NCBI GenBank assembly: GCA_963817135.1
Contig: CAWFNG010000019.1
Span: 310,001-374,000 of the forward strand
Source: VAZQ01 sp963817135
Lineage (GTDB): Bacteria > Pseudomonadota > Alphaproteobacteria > Rhizobiales > Xanthobacteraceae
DNA length: 64,000 nt
Direction: 5' to 3'
Shown piece by piece: positions 1 to 8,509 of the stretch. Under the pieces are notes generated by a model, which made no database searches, had not been told where the DNA came from, and was given only the letters and a program-made list of their open reading frames with translations. The position numbers and the translations under genes were made by a program. Every line of letters starts with the position of its first letter. The stretch's first letter is position 1.

Positions 1-2441
1 GGATTGTTGGCTTGCGGGTCGGTAAAATTATGCACCACGTCGCCGAAGGTCAACAGCGCCCAGCGCGCGCCGGCCTCGCTCATCTCCGCCTCGAACGCGT
101 CACGTTCGGCCTTCGGCGCAACGGGATCGGCGGCGCCGTGCACCGCGAGCACCGCGGCCTTGATGTCGCCGCGCCTGGCCGGCTGCGGAGTTGCCAGAGT
201 ACCGTGCATGGATACCACCGCCTGCACTTCAGCGCCGGTGCGCGCAAGGTCAAGCACGTTGAGGCCGCCGAAACAGAAGCCTATGGCGGCTCGGCGGCTG
301 ATATCGCCGATGGCGCGCCGGTCGGCTTCCCGCGTCAACGTGTCGAGCCCCGCCGCTATGCGCCGGCGCATTCCGGGCACATCCTCCATGAAAGGACGCA
401 GGAACTCCATCGGATTCTCGGTGCCGACCGGGCCGTTGCCTTCTCCGAACATGTCGGCGACAAAAACAACGTAGCCTTCCTGGGCAAGCATCTGCGCATT
501 CTCGATGGCCGGCTTGCTCACGCCGCGCCAGTTCGGTGCCATCAATAAGAGAGGGCGCGTGCCTTTGACGCCGTCCTCCCAAACAAGCGCGCCTCGGCAA
601 CTAATGCCGGCAACCGAATAAAATATGCTCTCGACCGCCATCGATTTCTCCATGAATTGCATCTGTTTCTTAGCCCCGTGCCAAAGGGTGGGCAAATTTG
701 CCTGCGCTGCGACGGCCGCTGCCACAGCGACCTCCGGCAATCCTACGCGCACACCGCCAGGACGCAGGAATGCAAAGTCACAGCCTTCATCGGCACCCAG
801 GATCTCCTGCGCATACAGTTTGGCATAGCCGCGTTCGGGTTTCCTCTCGATGCGCGGCAGCGCGGCCCGTTTCTTCAATTCGGCGTCCTCGACCAGGAGA
901 TCGATCCGCCGTTCCTTCACCGACAGCCGGATCCTGTCGCCGCTGCGTACGAGGCCGAGCGGGCCGCCCGATGCCGCATCGGGCGTCACGTGCAGCACAA
1001 TGGTGCCGAACGCCGTGCCGCTCATGCGCGCATCGGAAATGCGGACCATGTCCTTGATGCCTTTTTGCGCGAGCTGGCGCGGAATGGGGAGATAGCCTGC
1101 CTCCGGCATGCAGGCTTCGGCATGCGGCCCGGCATTCTGCAGCACGAGCACATCGCTCGGCGAGACCTCGAGCGCGCCATCGTCTACCCGATCAGCAAGG
1201 TCCTGCAAGGAGGAGAACACGACTGCTCTGCCTTCATGCTCGAACAGTTTCGGGTCGGCTGCCGAGCGCTTGAGAATGGCACCTTTGGGAGCGAGATTGC
1301 CGAACAGGGCGATGAGCCCGCCATGGCTTTCGAGCGGACTTTCGCGCGAGGCAATGATCGAACGATCCGTGTACCCATCGCCGGCACAGGAAAGCCGCTC
1401 GCCGAGGGTTTCGCCCGTCACCGTCATGCAATCGAGGTTAAGCAGCGGCTTGAGCTCGCGCAGGAGCGAAGTCATTCCACCGGCTGCGAAGAAGTCCTCC
1501 ATGTAGCCGCTGCCGACGGGCTTGAGGTTGACCAGCACCGGCGTCGTTTCGGAAAGCCGGTTGATCTGTTCGAGCGTAACTTTCACACCGGCCCGGCCGG
1601 CAATGGCCGTAAGATGGATTACCGCGTTCGTCGAACCGCCGAGCGCCAGCAATACCCGCAACGCGTTCTCCACCGATTTTGCCGTGACCAGCCGTTGCGG
1701 GGTGAGCGCCGAGCCGATGAGCTTGACTGCGGCAGCACCGGTCGCCTCGGCCGCGCGCAAGCGATCGGCGTGCACCGCCGGAATCGCCGCGCTGCCGGGC
1801 AGAAGGAAGCCGAGCGCTTCGGCAAGACAGGCCATGGTGGAGGCCGTCCCCATCACGGCACAAGTGCCGGCGGTCACCGCCAGGCCCTTCTCCACTTCGC
1901 CGATCTCTGCATTGTCGATTTCTCCCGCGCGGAAGCGCGCCCAGAAGCGCCGGCAATCGGTGCAGGCGCCGAGCCGCTCGCCGCGATGCCGCCCGGTCAG
2001 CATGGGGCCGGCCACCAGCATAATGGCCGGGCGGCCGGCGGAAATCGCGCCCATGAGTTGGGCCGGCACGGTTTTGTCGCACCCGCCCATGAGCACGACC
2101 GCGTCCATCGGCTGTGCCCGGATCATCTCCTCGGTGTCGATTGCCATCAGGTTGCGATATTTGAGGCTGGTCGGGCTCAGGAATACCTCGCCGAGCGAGA
2201 TGGTGGGGAACTCGATCGGCAGTGCGCCGGCGGCGAGAATGCCGCGCTTTAGGGCCTGCAACAGTTCGGGGAAGTGCCGGTGGCAATTGTTGAACCCGGA
2301 GGGCGTGTAGGCGACGCCAACCACCGCCTTGTCCAGCATGGCGCGCGAATAACCCATGGATTGCGCGAAGGAGCGGCGCAGATAAAGCGAGAAATCCCGA
2401 TCGCCGTAATCGGTCGCTCCTTCGTTGAGACCTTTTGGCAT
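1..2441 (-). CDS. IlvD/Edd-family dehydratase fused in frame to a dienelactone hydrolase (3' end outside window)
   Basis: Reading starts at ATG 2441 and stays open to the window edge, at least 813 codons. Residues 1-570 are a dihydroxy-acid/sugar-acid dehydratase: the three likely Fe-S cysteines are C53 (GFNNCHRH), C121 (GGCDKT) and C194 (AGTCAVMG), and the C-terminal GDRIRLSV and ADEGCDF motifs are present. Normally such a protein stops near here. Instead an alanine-rich linker of about 25 residues leads into a dienelactone hydrolase starting at M597 (position 653), with the nucleophile motif GFCFGG (C723). No stop codon lies between the domains. The dehydratase would convert a sugar acid or dihydroxy acid to a 2-keto-3-deoxy acid; the hydrolase could open a lactone. 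The true substrate is unknown. Separate translation of the hydrolase from the internal ATG is possible. Confidence 0.8.
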   Translation of the reverse strand, partial: MPKGLNEGATDYGDRDFSLYLRRSFAQSMGYSRAMLDKAVVGVAYTPSGFNNCHRHFPELLQALKRGILAAGALPIEFPTISLGEVFLSPTSLKYRNLMAIDTEEMIRAQPMDAVVLMGGCDKTVPAQLMGAISAGRPAIMLVAGPMLTGRHRGERLGACTDCRRFWARFRAGEIDNAEIGEVEKGLAVTAGTCAVMGTASTMACLAEALGFLLPGSAAIPAVHADRLRAAEATGAAAVKLIGSALTPQRLVTAKSVENALRVLLALGGSTNAVIHLTAIAGRAGVKVTLEQINRLSETTPVLVNLKPVGSGYMEDFFAAGGMTSLLRELKPLLNLDCMTVTGETLGERLSCAGDGYTDRSIIASRESPLESHGGLIALFGNLAPKGAILKRSAADPKLFEHEGRAVVFSSLQDLADRVDDGALEVSPSDVLVLQNAGPHAEACMPEAGYLPIPRQLAQKGIKDMVRISDARMSGTAFGTIVLHVTPDAASGGPLGLVRSGDRIRLSVKERRIDLLVEDAELKKRAALPRIERKPERGYAKLYAQEILGADEGCDFAFLRPGGVRVGLPEVAVAAAVAAQANLPTLWHGAKKQMQFMEKSMAVESIFYSVAGISCRGALVWEDGVKGTRPLLLMAPNWRGVSKPAIENAQMLAQEGYVVFVADMFGEGNGPVGTENPMEFLRPFMEDVPGMRRRIAAGLDTLTREADRRAIGDISRRAAIGFCFGGLNVLDLARTGAEVQAVVSMHGTLATPQPARRGDIKAAVLAVHGAADPVAPKAERDAFEAEMSEAGARWALLTFGDVVHNFTDPQANN

Positions 2442-2460
2442 GCAGGAACTCCAGGAATGC

Positions 2461-2474
2461 TTGATCTAGCGCAA
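2461..2474. promoter_or_regulatory. FixK/FNR-type operator in the hemA-dehydratase divergent region
   Basis: TTGATCTAGCGCAA fits the FixK2 pattern TTG(A/C)-N6-(T/G)CAA exactly. It lies 117 bases before the hemA ATG and 19 bases before the divergent dehydratase ATG. Oxygen-linked control of hemA by FixK/FnrL-type regulators is known in alphaproteobacteria, so hemA is the likely target. Binding is inferred from the motif only. Confidence 0.6.
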
Positions 2475-2591
2475 GAACGCCGGGCTGACACGCGGTTATT
2501 AACGGCTCGACAAATGACCTGGAACGCCTCTAGAAAAGGAAGACTAGAGACATTCCAAGGTCGGTCCCCGCCAACTGCATGGACCAAGCGC

Positions 2592-3821
2592 ATGGACTAT
2601 GACAGCTATTTCATAACGGCGCTTGGCCGGCTGCGCGACGAGCAGCGCTATCGGGTATTCGCCGATCTGGAACGGATTGCCGGCCGGTTTCCGCACGCGA
2701 TCTGGCACTCCCCGCGCGGGCCGCGCGAAGTGATCGTGTGGTGCGCGAACGATTACCTCGGCATGGCTCAGCATCCCAAGGTCGTGGGCGCCATGGTCGA
2801 GACTGCAACGCGCATGGGTACCGGCGCCGGCGGCACGCGCAACATCGCCGGCACCAACCATCCGCTCGTCGAGCTCGAACGCGAGCTTGCCGACCTGCAT
2901 CGCAAGGACGCCGCGCTGGTCTTCACCTCCGGTTATGTCTCGAACCAGACCGGCATTTCGACCATCGCCAAGCTCCTGCCGAACTGCGTGATCCTCTCCG
3001 ACGAATGGAACCACAATTCCATGATCGAAGGGATACGCCAATCAGGATGCGAGAAGCAGATCTTCCGCCACAACGATATGGCGCATCTGCAAGCTCTGTT
3101 GCAGGCGATCGAGCCGGGCCGACCGAAGCTCATTGTGTTCGAGACGCTCTATTCCATGGATGGCGACGTCGCGCCGATCGGCAGCATTTGCGATCTCGCG
3201 CGGCGATACGGTGCCATGACCTATGCGGACGAAGTCCATGCTGTGGGCATGTACGGCGCCCGCGGGGGAGGCCAGGCCGAGCAGCAGGGAGCCATGGCGT
3301 GCATCGACGTGATCGAAGGCACGCTCGCCAAGGCTTTCGGCTGCCTGGGAGGCTACATAGCGGCGGGTGCGCCGCTTATCGATGCGGTGCGCAGCTATGC
3401 TCCGGGATTCATTTTCACGACGGCCTTGCCGCCCGCGATCTGCGCCGCCGCGGCAGCCGCCATCCGTCATCTCAAGGCGTCGAGCTTCGAACGCGATCGC
3501 CATCAGGAGCGGGCAGCGCGCGTGAAGGCGGTGCTTACCGCCTCGGGTCTGCCCGTCATGCCAACCGAGACTCATATCGTGCCGGTGCTGGTCGGCGAGC
3601 CGGAGAAATGCAAGCAGGCAACCGATCTCCTCCTTGCCGAGCACGGCATCTATATTCAGCCCATCAATTACCCGACTGTGCCGAAAGGTCGAGAGCGACT
3701 GCGCATCACGCCCACTCCGTATCACGATGACGTGCTCATTGATGCTCTCGCCGAAGCATTGATCGAAGTGTGGGAGCGGCTCGGGCTGCCCCTCCAGCAG
3801 CGCGCACAGGCAGCCGAGTAG
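2592..3821 (+). CDS. hemA: 5-aminolevulinate synthase
   Basis: This 409-residue PLP enzyme condenses glycine and succinyl-CoA to 5-aminolevulinate, the first step of tetrapyrrole synthesis by the C4 (Shemin) route used by alphaproteobacteria. The ATG at 2592 gives MDYDSYF, the usual ALAS start. Visible motifs: NDYLGM near residue 53, the glycine-rich GTGAGGTRNI, the cofactor contact DEVHAVG, and the PLP lysine K247 in TLAKAFG. The length is normal for the family. An in-frame upstream extension to 2274 is open but overlaps the divergent gene and has no homology, so it is not coding. A FixK/FNR-type box lies upstream at 2461-2474. Confidence 0.97.
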   Translation: MDYDSYFITALGRLRDEQRYRVFADLERIAGRFPHAIWHSPRGPREVIVWCANDYLGMAQHPKVVGAMVETATRMGTGAGGTRNIAGTNHPLVELERELADLHRKDAALVFTSGYVSNQTGISTIAKLLPNCVILSDEWNHNSMIEGIRQSGCEKQIFRHNDMAHLQALLQAIEPGRPKLIVFETLYSMDGDVAPIGSICDLARRYGAMTYADEVHAVGMYGARGGGQAEQQGAMACIDVIEGTLAKAFGCLGGYIAAGAPLIDAVRSYAPGFIFTTALPPAICAAAAAAIRHLKASSFERDRHQERAARVKAVLTASGLPVMPTETHIVPVLVGEPEKCKQATDLLLAEHGIYIQPINYPTVPKGRERLRITPTPYHDDVLIDALAEALIEVWERLGLPLQQRAQAAE

Positions 3822-4147
3822 GCCGCCTCATTCTGAGGAGGGCGGTGGCACAGCGCTTTTAAATAACGCCAGCCTCGCGTGCGCCCGTCTCGAAGAATGG
3901 GGCGGCCACCTGATCTCGGGTTTACCCGAGATCGGCACTATAAGTTGCGCAAATCGGCTGAAAGCCGACGTGCGCCGTTCGAGACGCATCGCAGCGCGCC
4001 AAATTGCGCATTTCTCTAAGCGCTCGGGCGCTACGATGCTCCTCAGACCATGAGGCCGGGAGGTTGCGGCCAGTGTATGCTCGTCTGGCTCACATATCTG
4101 CGATAGACTGAACCCGCTATCGAGCGGCGCGAGGACAGCGCGGACGG
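3822..4147. other. Intergenic region with two perfect hairpins
   Basis: No gene is seen. A 9-bp perfect stem GATCTCGGG / CCCGAGATC (3912-3933, loop TTTA) could end hemA transcription, although no T-run follows. A second nested hairpin (GCGCA..CGGCT..AGCCG..TGCGC) follows at about 3948-3973. The sensor kinase promoter should lie in the last 150 bases, but no clear -35/-10 pair was identified. Confidence 0.5.
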
Positions 4148-7100
4148 ATGTTACAACCCTGGATCGTGATCGCGTTTGCGCTCGGCTATCTCGGCCTTCT
4201 CTTTATTCTTGCGACCTACGGCGACGAGACCGGCCGTCTGGGGCGCGAGGGCCGCTGGCGCAAATTCATCTATCCCCTTTCGCTCGCGATCTACTGCACC
4301 TCCTGGACGTTCTTCGGGTCGGTCGGGCTCGCCTCCCGCACCGGCTTTGACTTCTTGACCATCTATCTTGGCCCGATCGTAATGATCGGCGTCTGCTCGC
4401 CTCTGATAACCCGCGTCATCCGGTTAGCCAAAGCCCAGAACATCACTTCGATCGCGGATTTCATCGCGGCGCGATACGGCAAGGCACAGACGGTCGCGGC
4501 AACCGTCGCACTGATCGCGATCTTCGGCATGATCCCTTACATCGCGCTCCAGCTCAAAGCGGTGTCCTCGTCGCTGACCACGATCCTCGTTCAAATCGAG
4601 CCGGCGAGCGGCAGCATGCAGCCGGTACTCGGCGATATTGCGCTTTATGTCGCTCTCTCAATGGCGATCTTCGCGGTGTTATTCGGCACCCGCCACATCG
4701 ACGCAACCGAGCATCAGGAGGGCCTGATGCTGGCGATCGCAACCGAATCCCTGGTCAAGCTCATAGCGTTCGTCGCGGTGGGCGTGTTCGTCACGTTCTT
4801 CATGTTCGATGGTCCCATTGCGCTGTTTTCCCGTGCGCTGGAGCACCCCGCCGCCGCCGCCGCGCTCATGCGCGAGTCGGCGCCGGGCACGCTCCTGGCG
4901 ATGACGCTGCTGTCGATTTTCGCAATCGTACTGCTGCCGCGCCAATTTCACGTGACCGTCGTGGAGAACAACAACGAGGATGAGATTCGACGCGCCGCTT
5001 GGCTGTTTCCGCTTTATCTCGTGCTGATCAACCTGTTTGTGGTGCCGATCGCTCTGGCGGGCTTGCTTACCTTCAGCAGCGGACCGGTAGACAGCGACAT
5101 GTTCGTTCTTGCCTTGCCGCTCGCAGCGCATTCCGACCTGTTGACCATTGCCGCATTCATCGGCGGGCTGTCAGCCGCTACGGCGATGGTGATCGTCGAG
5201 TCCGTTGCGCTGGCTATTATGGTATCGAACGACCTCGTCATGCCGCTGGTCCTGCAGCGGCGCGAGAGCCTGATCAGCGGCAGAGAAAATGTCGGCGGCT
5301 TGCTGCTCGCAATTCGCCGAATAGCAATTTTTCTGATCCTGCTTTTGGCTTATGTCTATTATCGCCTGGCCGGGGATGCACAACTTGCATCCATCGGGCT
5401 CCTCTCGTTTGCCGCGGTCGCACAGCTGGCGCCTGCATTTTTCGGCGGCCTGATCTGGCGCCGGGCCACGGCGCGCGGGGCAATCGCCGGAATGACGCTG
5501 GGAATTGCGGCCTGGGCCTACACCCTTTTGCTGCCGAGCATTGCCGACGCGGGCCTGGTGGAGCGCTCCCTGCTCACCGACGGCCCGCTCGGAATTTCGA
5601 TCCTTCGCCCCCAGGCGCTGCTCGGGCTTGAACTTCCGCCGTTGGTTCATGGCGTGGTCTGGAGCCTGCTCTTGAATTTTTGCGCTTACGTGGGTTTCTC
5701 GCTCAGCCGCACGCCTGCATCGATTGAACGCCTGCAGGCGGATCTGTTCGTGCCGTCGCAGCTCACGCCGATTGCGCCGAGCTTTCGCCTGTGGCGTTCC
5801 TCGGTCTCGGTCGAGGAGCTCGCCGCTACGGTCGCGCGCTATCTCGGCGAGGAACGCACGCGCAGCTCGTTCGACAGCTATGCGCTGTCGCGGGGAATCC
5901 GTCTCGCGGCAAAGGCGGACGCCGACTTTGAGCTGCTGCGCTATGCCGAGCACCTGCTCGCCTCCGCGATTGGGGCGGCCTCCTCGCGTCTCGCCCTCTC
6001 GCTCCTCCTGCGCAAACGCATGGTGTCGAAGAAAGCGGCGCTCAAGCTCCTCGACGACGCCAATGCCGCAATCCACTACAACCGGGAAATCCTGCAGACG
6101 GCGCTCGATCATGTGCGCCAGGGCATCGCGGTCTTCGATAAGGATCTGCACCTGGTCTGCTGGAACCGGCAGTTCGGCGAAATTCTTGTTTTGCCGCCGC
6201 AACTCACCCGCGTCGGCACCAGCCTCGAGCATATTCTGCGCTTCAATGCGGATCGCAGCACCGGCGAGAAGCAGGATATCGACGCGATCGTTCGCGAACG
6301 GCTTGCCCGCTACACGGCGAGCAGCGAGCCATTCCTCGAGCGTTTCAGCGAGCGCGACCTTGTTATGGAAGTGCGCGCGAACCTCATGCCCGAAGGGGGT
6401 ATTGTCACAACCTTTACCGACATCACGCCTAGCGTGAAGGCGGCTGAAGAGCTCGAGCGTGCCAACGAATCGCTCGAGCGAAGGGTGCAGGAGCGCACCG
6501 AAGAGCTCATGCTCCTCAACAAGGAACTGGGGCGCGCCAAGGCCGAGGCGGAAGAGGCCAACATCTCCAAGACCCGATTTCTTGCCGCGGCAAGTCACGA
6601 CATCCTCCAGCCGCTCAACGCGGCGCGACTTTACGTCACCAGCCTTACCGAGCGGCAGGCCGGCGGCAGCGACGCAAAGCTGGTCGGCAATATCGACGCC
6701 TCGCTCGACGCGGTGGAAGAGATCTTCAGCGCGCTGCTCGATATTTCGCGGCTTGATAGCGGTGCCATGAAGCCGGAAATTGTCGGCTTTCGCGTTGACG
6801 AGCTGCTGCGCCAGCTGCAAGTGGAATATGCTCCGCTCGCCTATGAGAAGAAGCTCAAGCTCAAATTCGTGCCGTGCTCGCTGGCAGTGCAATCCGACCG
6901 CCGCTTGTTGCGGCGGCTGCTGCAGAATCTCGTCTCCAATGCCATCAAATATACTCTCCGAGGAAGCGTACTCGTCGGCTGCCGTCGCCGGCACGGGCGA
7001 TTGATCATTCATGTCTACGATACGGGGATCGGAATTCCGGATGCCAAGAGGCGCACGATCTTTCAGGAGTTTCATCGGCTGGAGCAGGGGGCAAAAATTG

Positions 7101-7669
7101 CGCGCGGTTTGGGTCTTGGCCTTTCCATCGTCGAGCGCATCGCGCGCGTTCTCGACCATGACATCACCCTGAATTCGACGCCAGGCCGCGGATCGCGGTT
7201 TTCCGTTGCGGTGCGATTGTCGGCTACGGTCGCCGGAACTCGGCTGCTCTTTCCCGCGCGCGAGCTCGATCGGGTGCAGCTCTCAGGCATCAGCGTGTTA
7301 TGCGTCGATAATGAACCCACGATCCTCGACGGGATGGAAACCCTGCTCGGCGGGTGGGGTTGTCGGGTATTCAAGGCGGTAAACCTCAAAGCCGCGATCG
7401 GCTCCATGGTGCAGGCCGACATGCTGCCGGATGGCCTTCTAGTCGATTATCACCTCGACGAAGGAAACGGCATTGACGCTATTCGCGAGCTGCGCCGCCG
7501 CTTTGGTCACGACCTCGCTGCCATCTTGATTACCGCCGATCGCAGTCCGCGCGTGCGGGAAGAAGCGCGCGCGCATAATATCCAGGTGCTCCACAAGCCG
7601 CTCAAACCGGCCGCCCTGCGGGCGCTGCTTACGCGATCGCGAGTCAAACAAATCGCCGCGGCAGAGTGA
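4148..7669 (+). CDS. Hybrid sensor histidine kinase/response regulator with N-terminal SSS transporter-like domain (NahK/CbrA-like)
   Basis: The 1173-residue membrane protein has, in order, about 13 hydrophobic segments of the sodium:solute symporter fold (residues 1-510), a linker, a PAS domain (about 650-760), a coiled coil, HisKA with phospho-acceptor H817 (AASHDILQPLNAA), HATPase (N box NLVSNAIKY, G1 DTGIGIP, G2 GLGLGLSIV) and a receiver domain with D1100 (LLVDYHL) and the conserved lysine in LHKPLKP. In this family the transporter-like part is thought to sense or carry a substrate, and the receiver feeds a NarL-type partner. A NarL regulator lies at 19505-20179, but it is not adjacent. 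The substrate is unknown. Confidence 0.93.
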   Translation: MLQPWIVIAFALGYLGLLFILATYGDETGRLGREGRWRKFIYPLSLAIYCTSWTFFGSVGLASRTGFDFLTIYLGPIVMIGVCSPLITRVIRLAKAQNITSIADFIAARYGKAQTVAATVALIAIFGMIPYIALQLKAVSSSLTTILVQIEPASGSMQPVLGDIALYVALSMAIFAVLFGTRHIDATEHQEGLMLAIATESLVKLIAFVAVGVFVTFFMFDGPIALFSRALEHPAAAAALMRESAPGTLLAMTLLSIFAIVLLPRQFHVTVVENNNEDEIRRAAWLFPLYLVLINLFVVPIALAGLLTFSSGPVDSDMFVLALPLAAHSDLLTIAAFIGGLSAATAMVIVESVALAIMVSNDLVMPLVLQRRESLISGRENVGGLLLAIRRIAIFLILLLAYVYYRLAGDAQLASIGLLSFAAVAQLAPAFFGGLIWRRATARGAIAGMTLGIAAWAYTLLLPSIADAGLVERSLLTDGPLGISILRPQALLGLELPPLVHGVVWSLLLNFCAYVGFSLSRTPASIERLQADLFVPSQLTPIAPSFRLWRSSVSVEELAATVARYLGEERTRSSFDSYALSRGIRLAAKADADFELLRYAEHLLASAIGAASSRLALSLLLRKRMVSKKAALKLLDDANAAIHYNREILQTALDHVRQGIAVFDKDLHLVCWNRQFGEILVLPPQLTRVGTSLEHILRFNADRSTGEKQDIDAIVRERLARYTASSEPFLERFSERDLVMEVRANLMPEGGIVTTFTDITPSVKAAEELERANESLERRVQERTEELMLLNKELGRAKAEAEEANISKTRFLAAASHDILQPLNAARLYVTSLTERQAGGSDAKLVGNIDASLDAVEEIFSALLDISRLDSGAMKPEIVGFRVDELLRQLQVEYAPLAYEKKLKLKFVPCSLAVQSDRRLLRRLLQNLVSNAIKYTLRGSVLVGCRRRHGRLIIHVYDTGIGIPDAKRRTIFQEFHRLEQGAKIARGLGLGLSIVERIARVLDHDITLNSTPGRGSRFSVAVRLSATVAGTRLLFPARELDRVQLSGISVLCVDNEPTILDGMETLLGGWGCRVFKAVNLKAAIGSMVQADMLPDGLLVDYHLDEGNGIDAIRELRRRFGHDLAAILITADRSPRVREEARAHNIQVLHKPLKPAALRALLTRSRVKQIAAAE

Positions 7670-7690
7670 TCGACCGCAGGAGGCATCGTG

Positions 7691-8080
7691 ATGGTAACCT
7701 GCCCGCGAATTACATCTTTCGCTCCGCAGTTGTTAGTGGATGATCTTGAGAGGGCCATAAAGTTTTATCGTGAAGTCCTCGGTTTCTCATTCGGCCCAAC
7801 GTGGCGTGGATTTTATGCCATTGGAGAACGAGACGGCTTTGCAGTCCATCTGAAGTGTGCACCTAAAGCAGTCGAGGACCGCGCGAATCGGCGGCAACGC
7901 GAACATTTAGACGTTTATGCAAGCGTCATTGGCGTGAACGCGTTATATGATGCTTGCAAAGCGAAAGGCGCGACCATTTTGAAGCCCCTAGATCGCACAG
8001 CATGGGGAACGACTGATTTTTATCTTGAAGACCCAGAGGGATACATAATTGCCTTCGGAGAGAACGATAACTCAAATTAG
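7691..8080 (+). CDS. VOC (glyoxalase/bleomycin-resistance) family protein
   Basis: A 129-residue single-domain VOC protein. It has the usual opening pattern (LLVDDLERAIKFYREVLGF) split here as LVDDLERAIKFYREV, a central HLDVYASV strand, and the closing FYLEDPEGYIIAFGE with the metal-ligand glutamate. AGGAGG at 7678-7683 sits 7 bases before ATG 7691, so this start is preferred over the in-frame GTG at 7688. The gene is visibly richer in A and T than both neighbours (for example codons AAG TTT TAT and GCG TTA TAT), which suggests recent acquisition. The substrate is unknown; dioxygenase, lyase or antibiotic binding are all possible in this superfamily. Confidence 0.85.
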   Translation: MVTCPRITSFAPQLLVDDLERAIKFYREVLGFSFGPTWRGFYAIGERDGFAVHLKCAPKAVEDRANRRQREHLDVYASVIGVNALYDACKAKGATILKPLDRTAWGTTDFYLEDPEGYIIAFGENDNSN

Positions 8081-8509
8081 GACTGTTCCCGACGCCGGAC
8101 GATTAGATGCCCACGGTCCGGGCTCGGCTGGAGGAGCTGCGTCTTGAGCCCTACGACTGCCTTTCGCCGGCCCTGATGGATGCCGTTGCCACCCACAGAC
8201 CGTGCTTCTTGTGGGGTGTATGAGCCAGGACCGATCCGCGACAAATTTCCTCCCACCAATGCGACGTCGCCCGCAAGGCGCGCGAGCGCTTCGTTGCTGC
8301 TCGATCGCAAATAGGTCGAGAAGATTCCCTCATTGCATCCATTTTCAAGAAGTCGCAGTCTGATTGCGATCATGCGCGGCGGGAAACTCGTCACGAATCG
8401 AGAAAATCCTGGCTTGAGATAATAAGGGCTCGCATACGGGCAGCTACCACACGAGCTTTTGGGAGTGAAATCGTCGCAGCAAGACGCCGTCCATCAAGGA
8501 GAGGACCAC
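8081..8509. other. Gene-poor interval before the sulfite dehydrogenase
   Basis: No recognisable gene was found. A minus-strand open frame (8077-8394) and short plus-strand frames exist, but none shows family motifs or a good ribosome site. The last 50 bases carry the leader of the next gene, including GGAGAGG just before its ATG. Confidence 0.4.

Noticed and set aside
657..2252. Plus-strand open frame of 531 codons
   Set aside because: The minus strand encodes the dehydratase with all Fe-S cysteines; the plus frame has no family features.
3912..3933. Rho-independent terminator after hemA
   Set aside because: The 9-bp stem is perfect but no T-run follows on either strand, so it is only described as a hairpin.
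5171..7159. Minus-strand open frame of 662 codons opposite the sensor kinase
   Set aside because: No motifs; it mirrors the GC-rich third positions of the kinase gene.
8077..8394. Minus-strand open frame of 105 codons
   Set aside because: No ribosome site, signal or recognisable motif; left as an unsupported frame.
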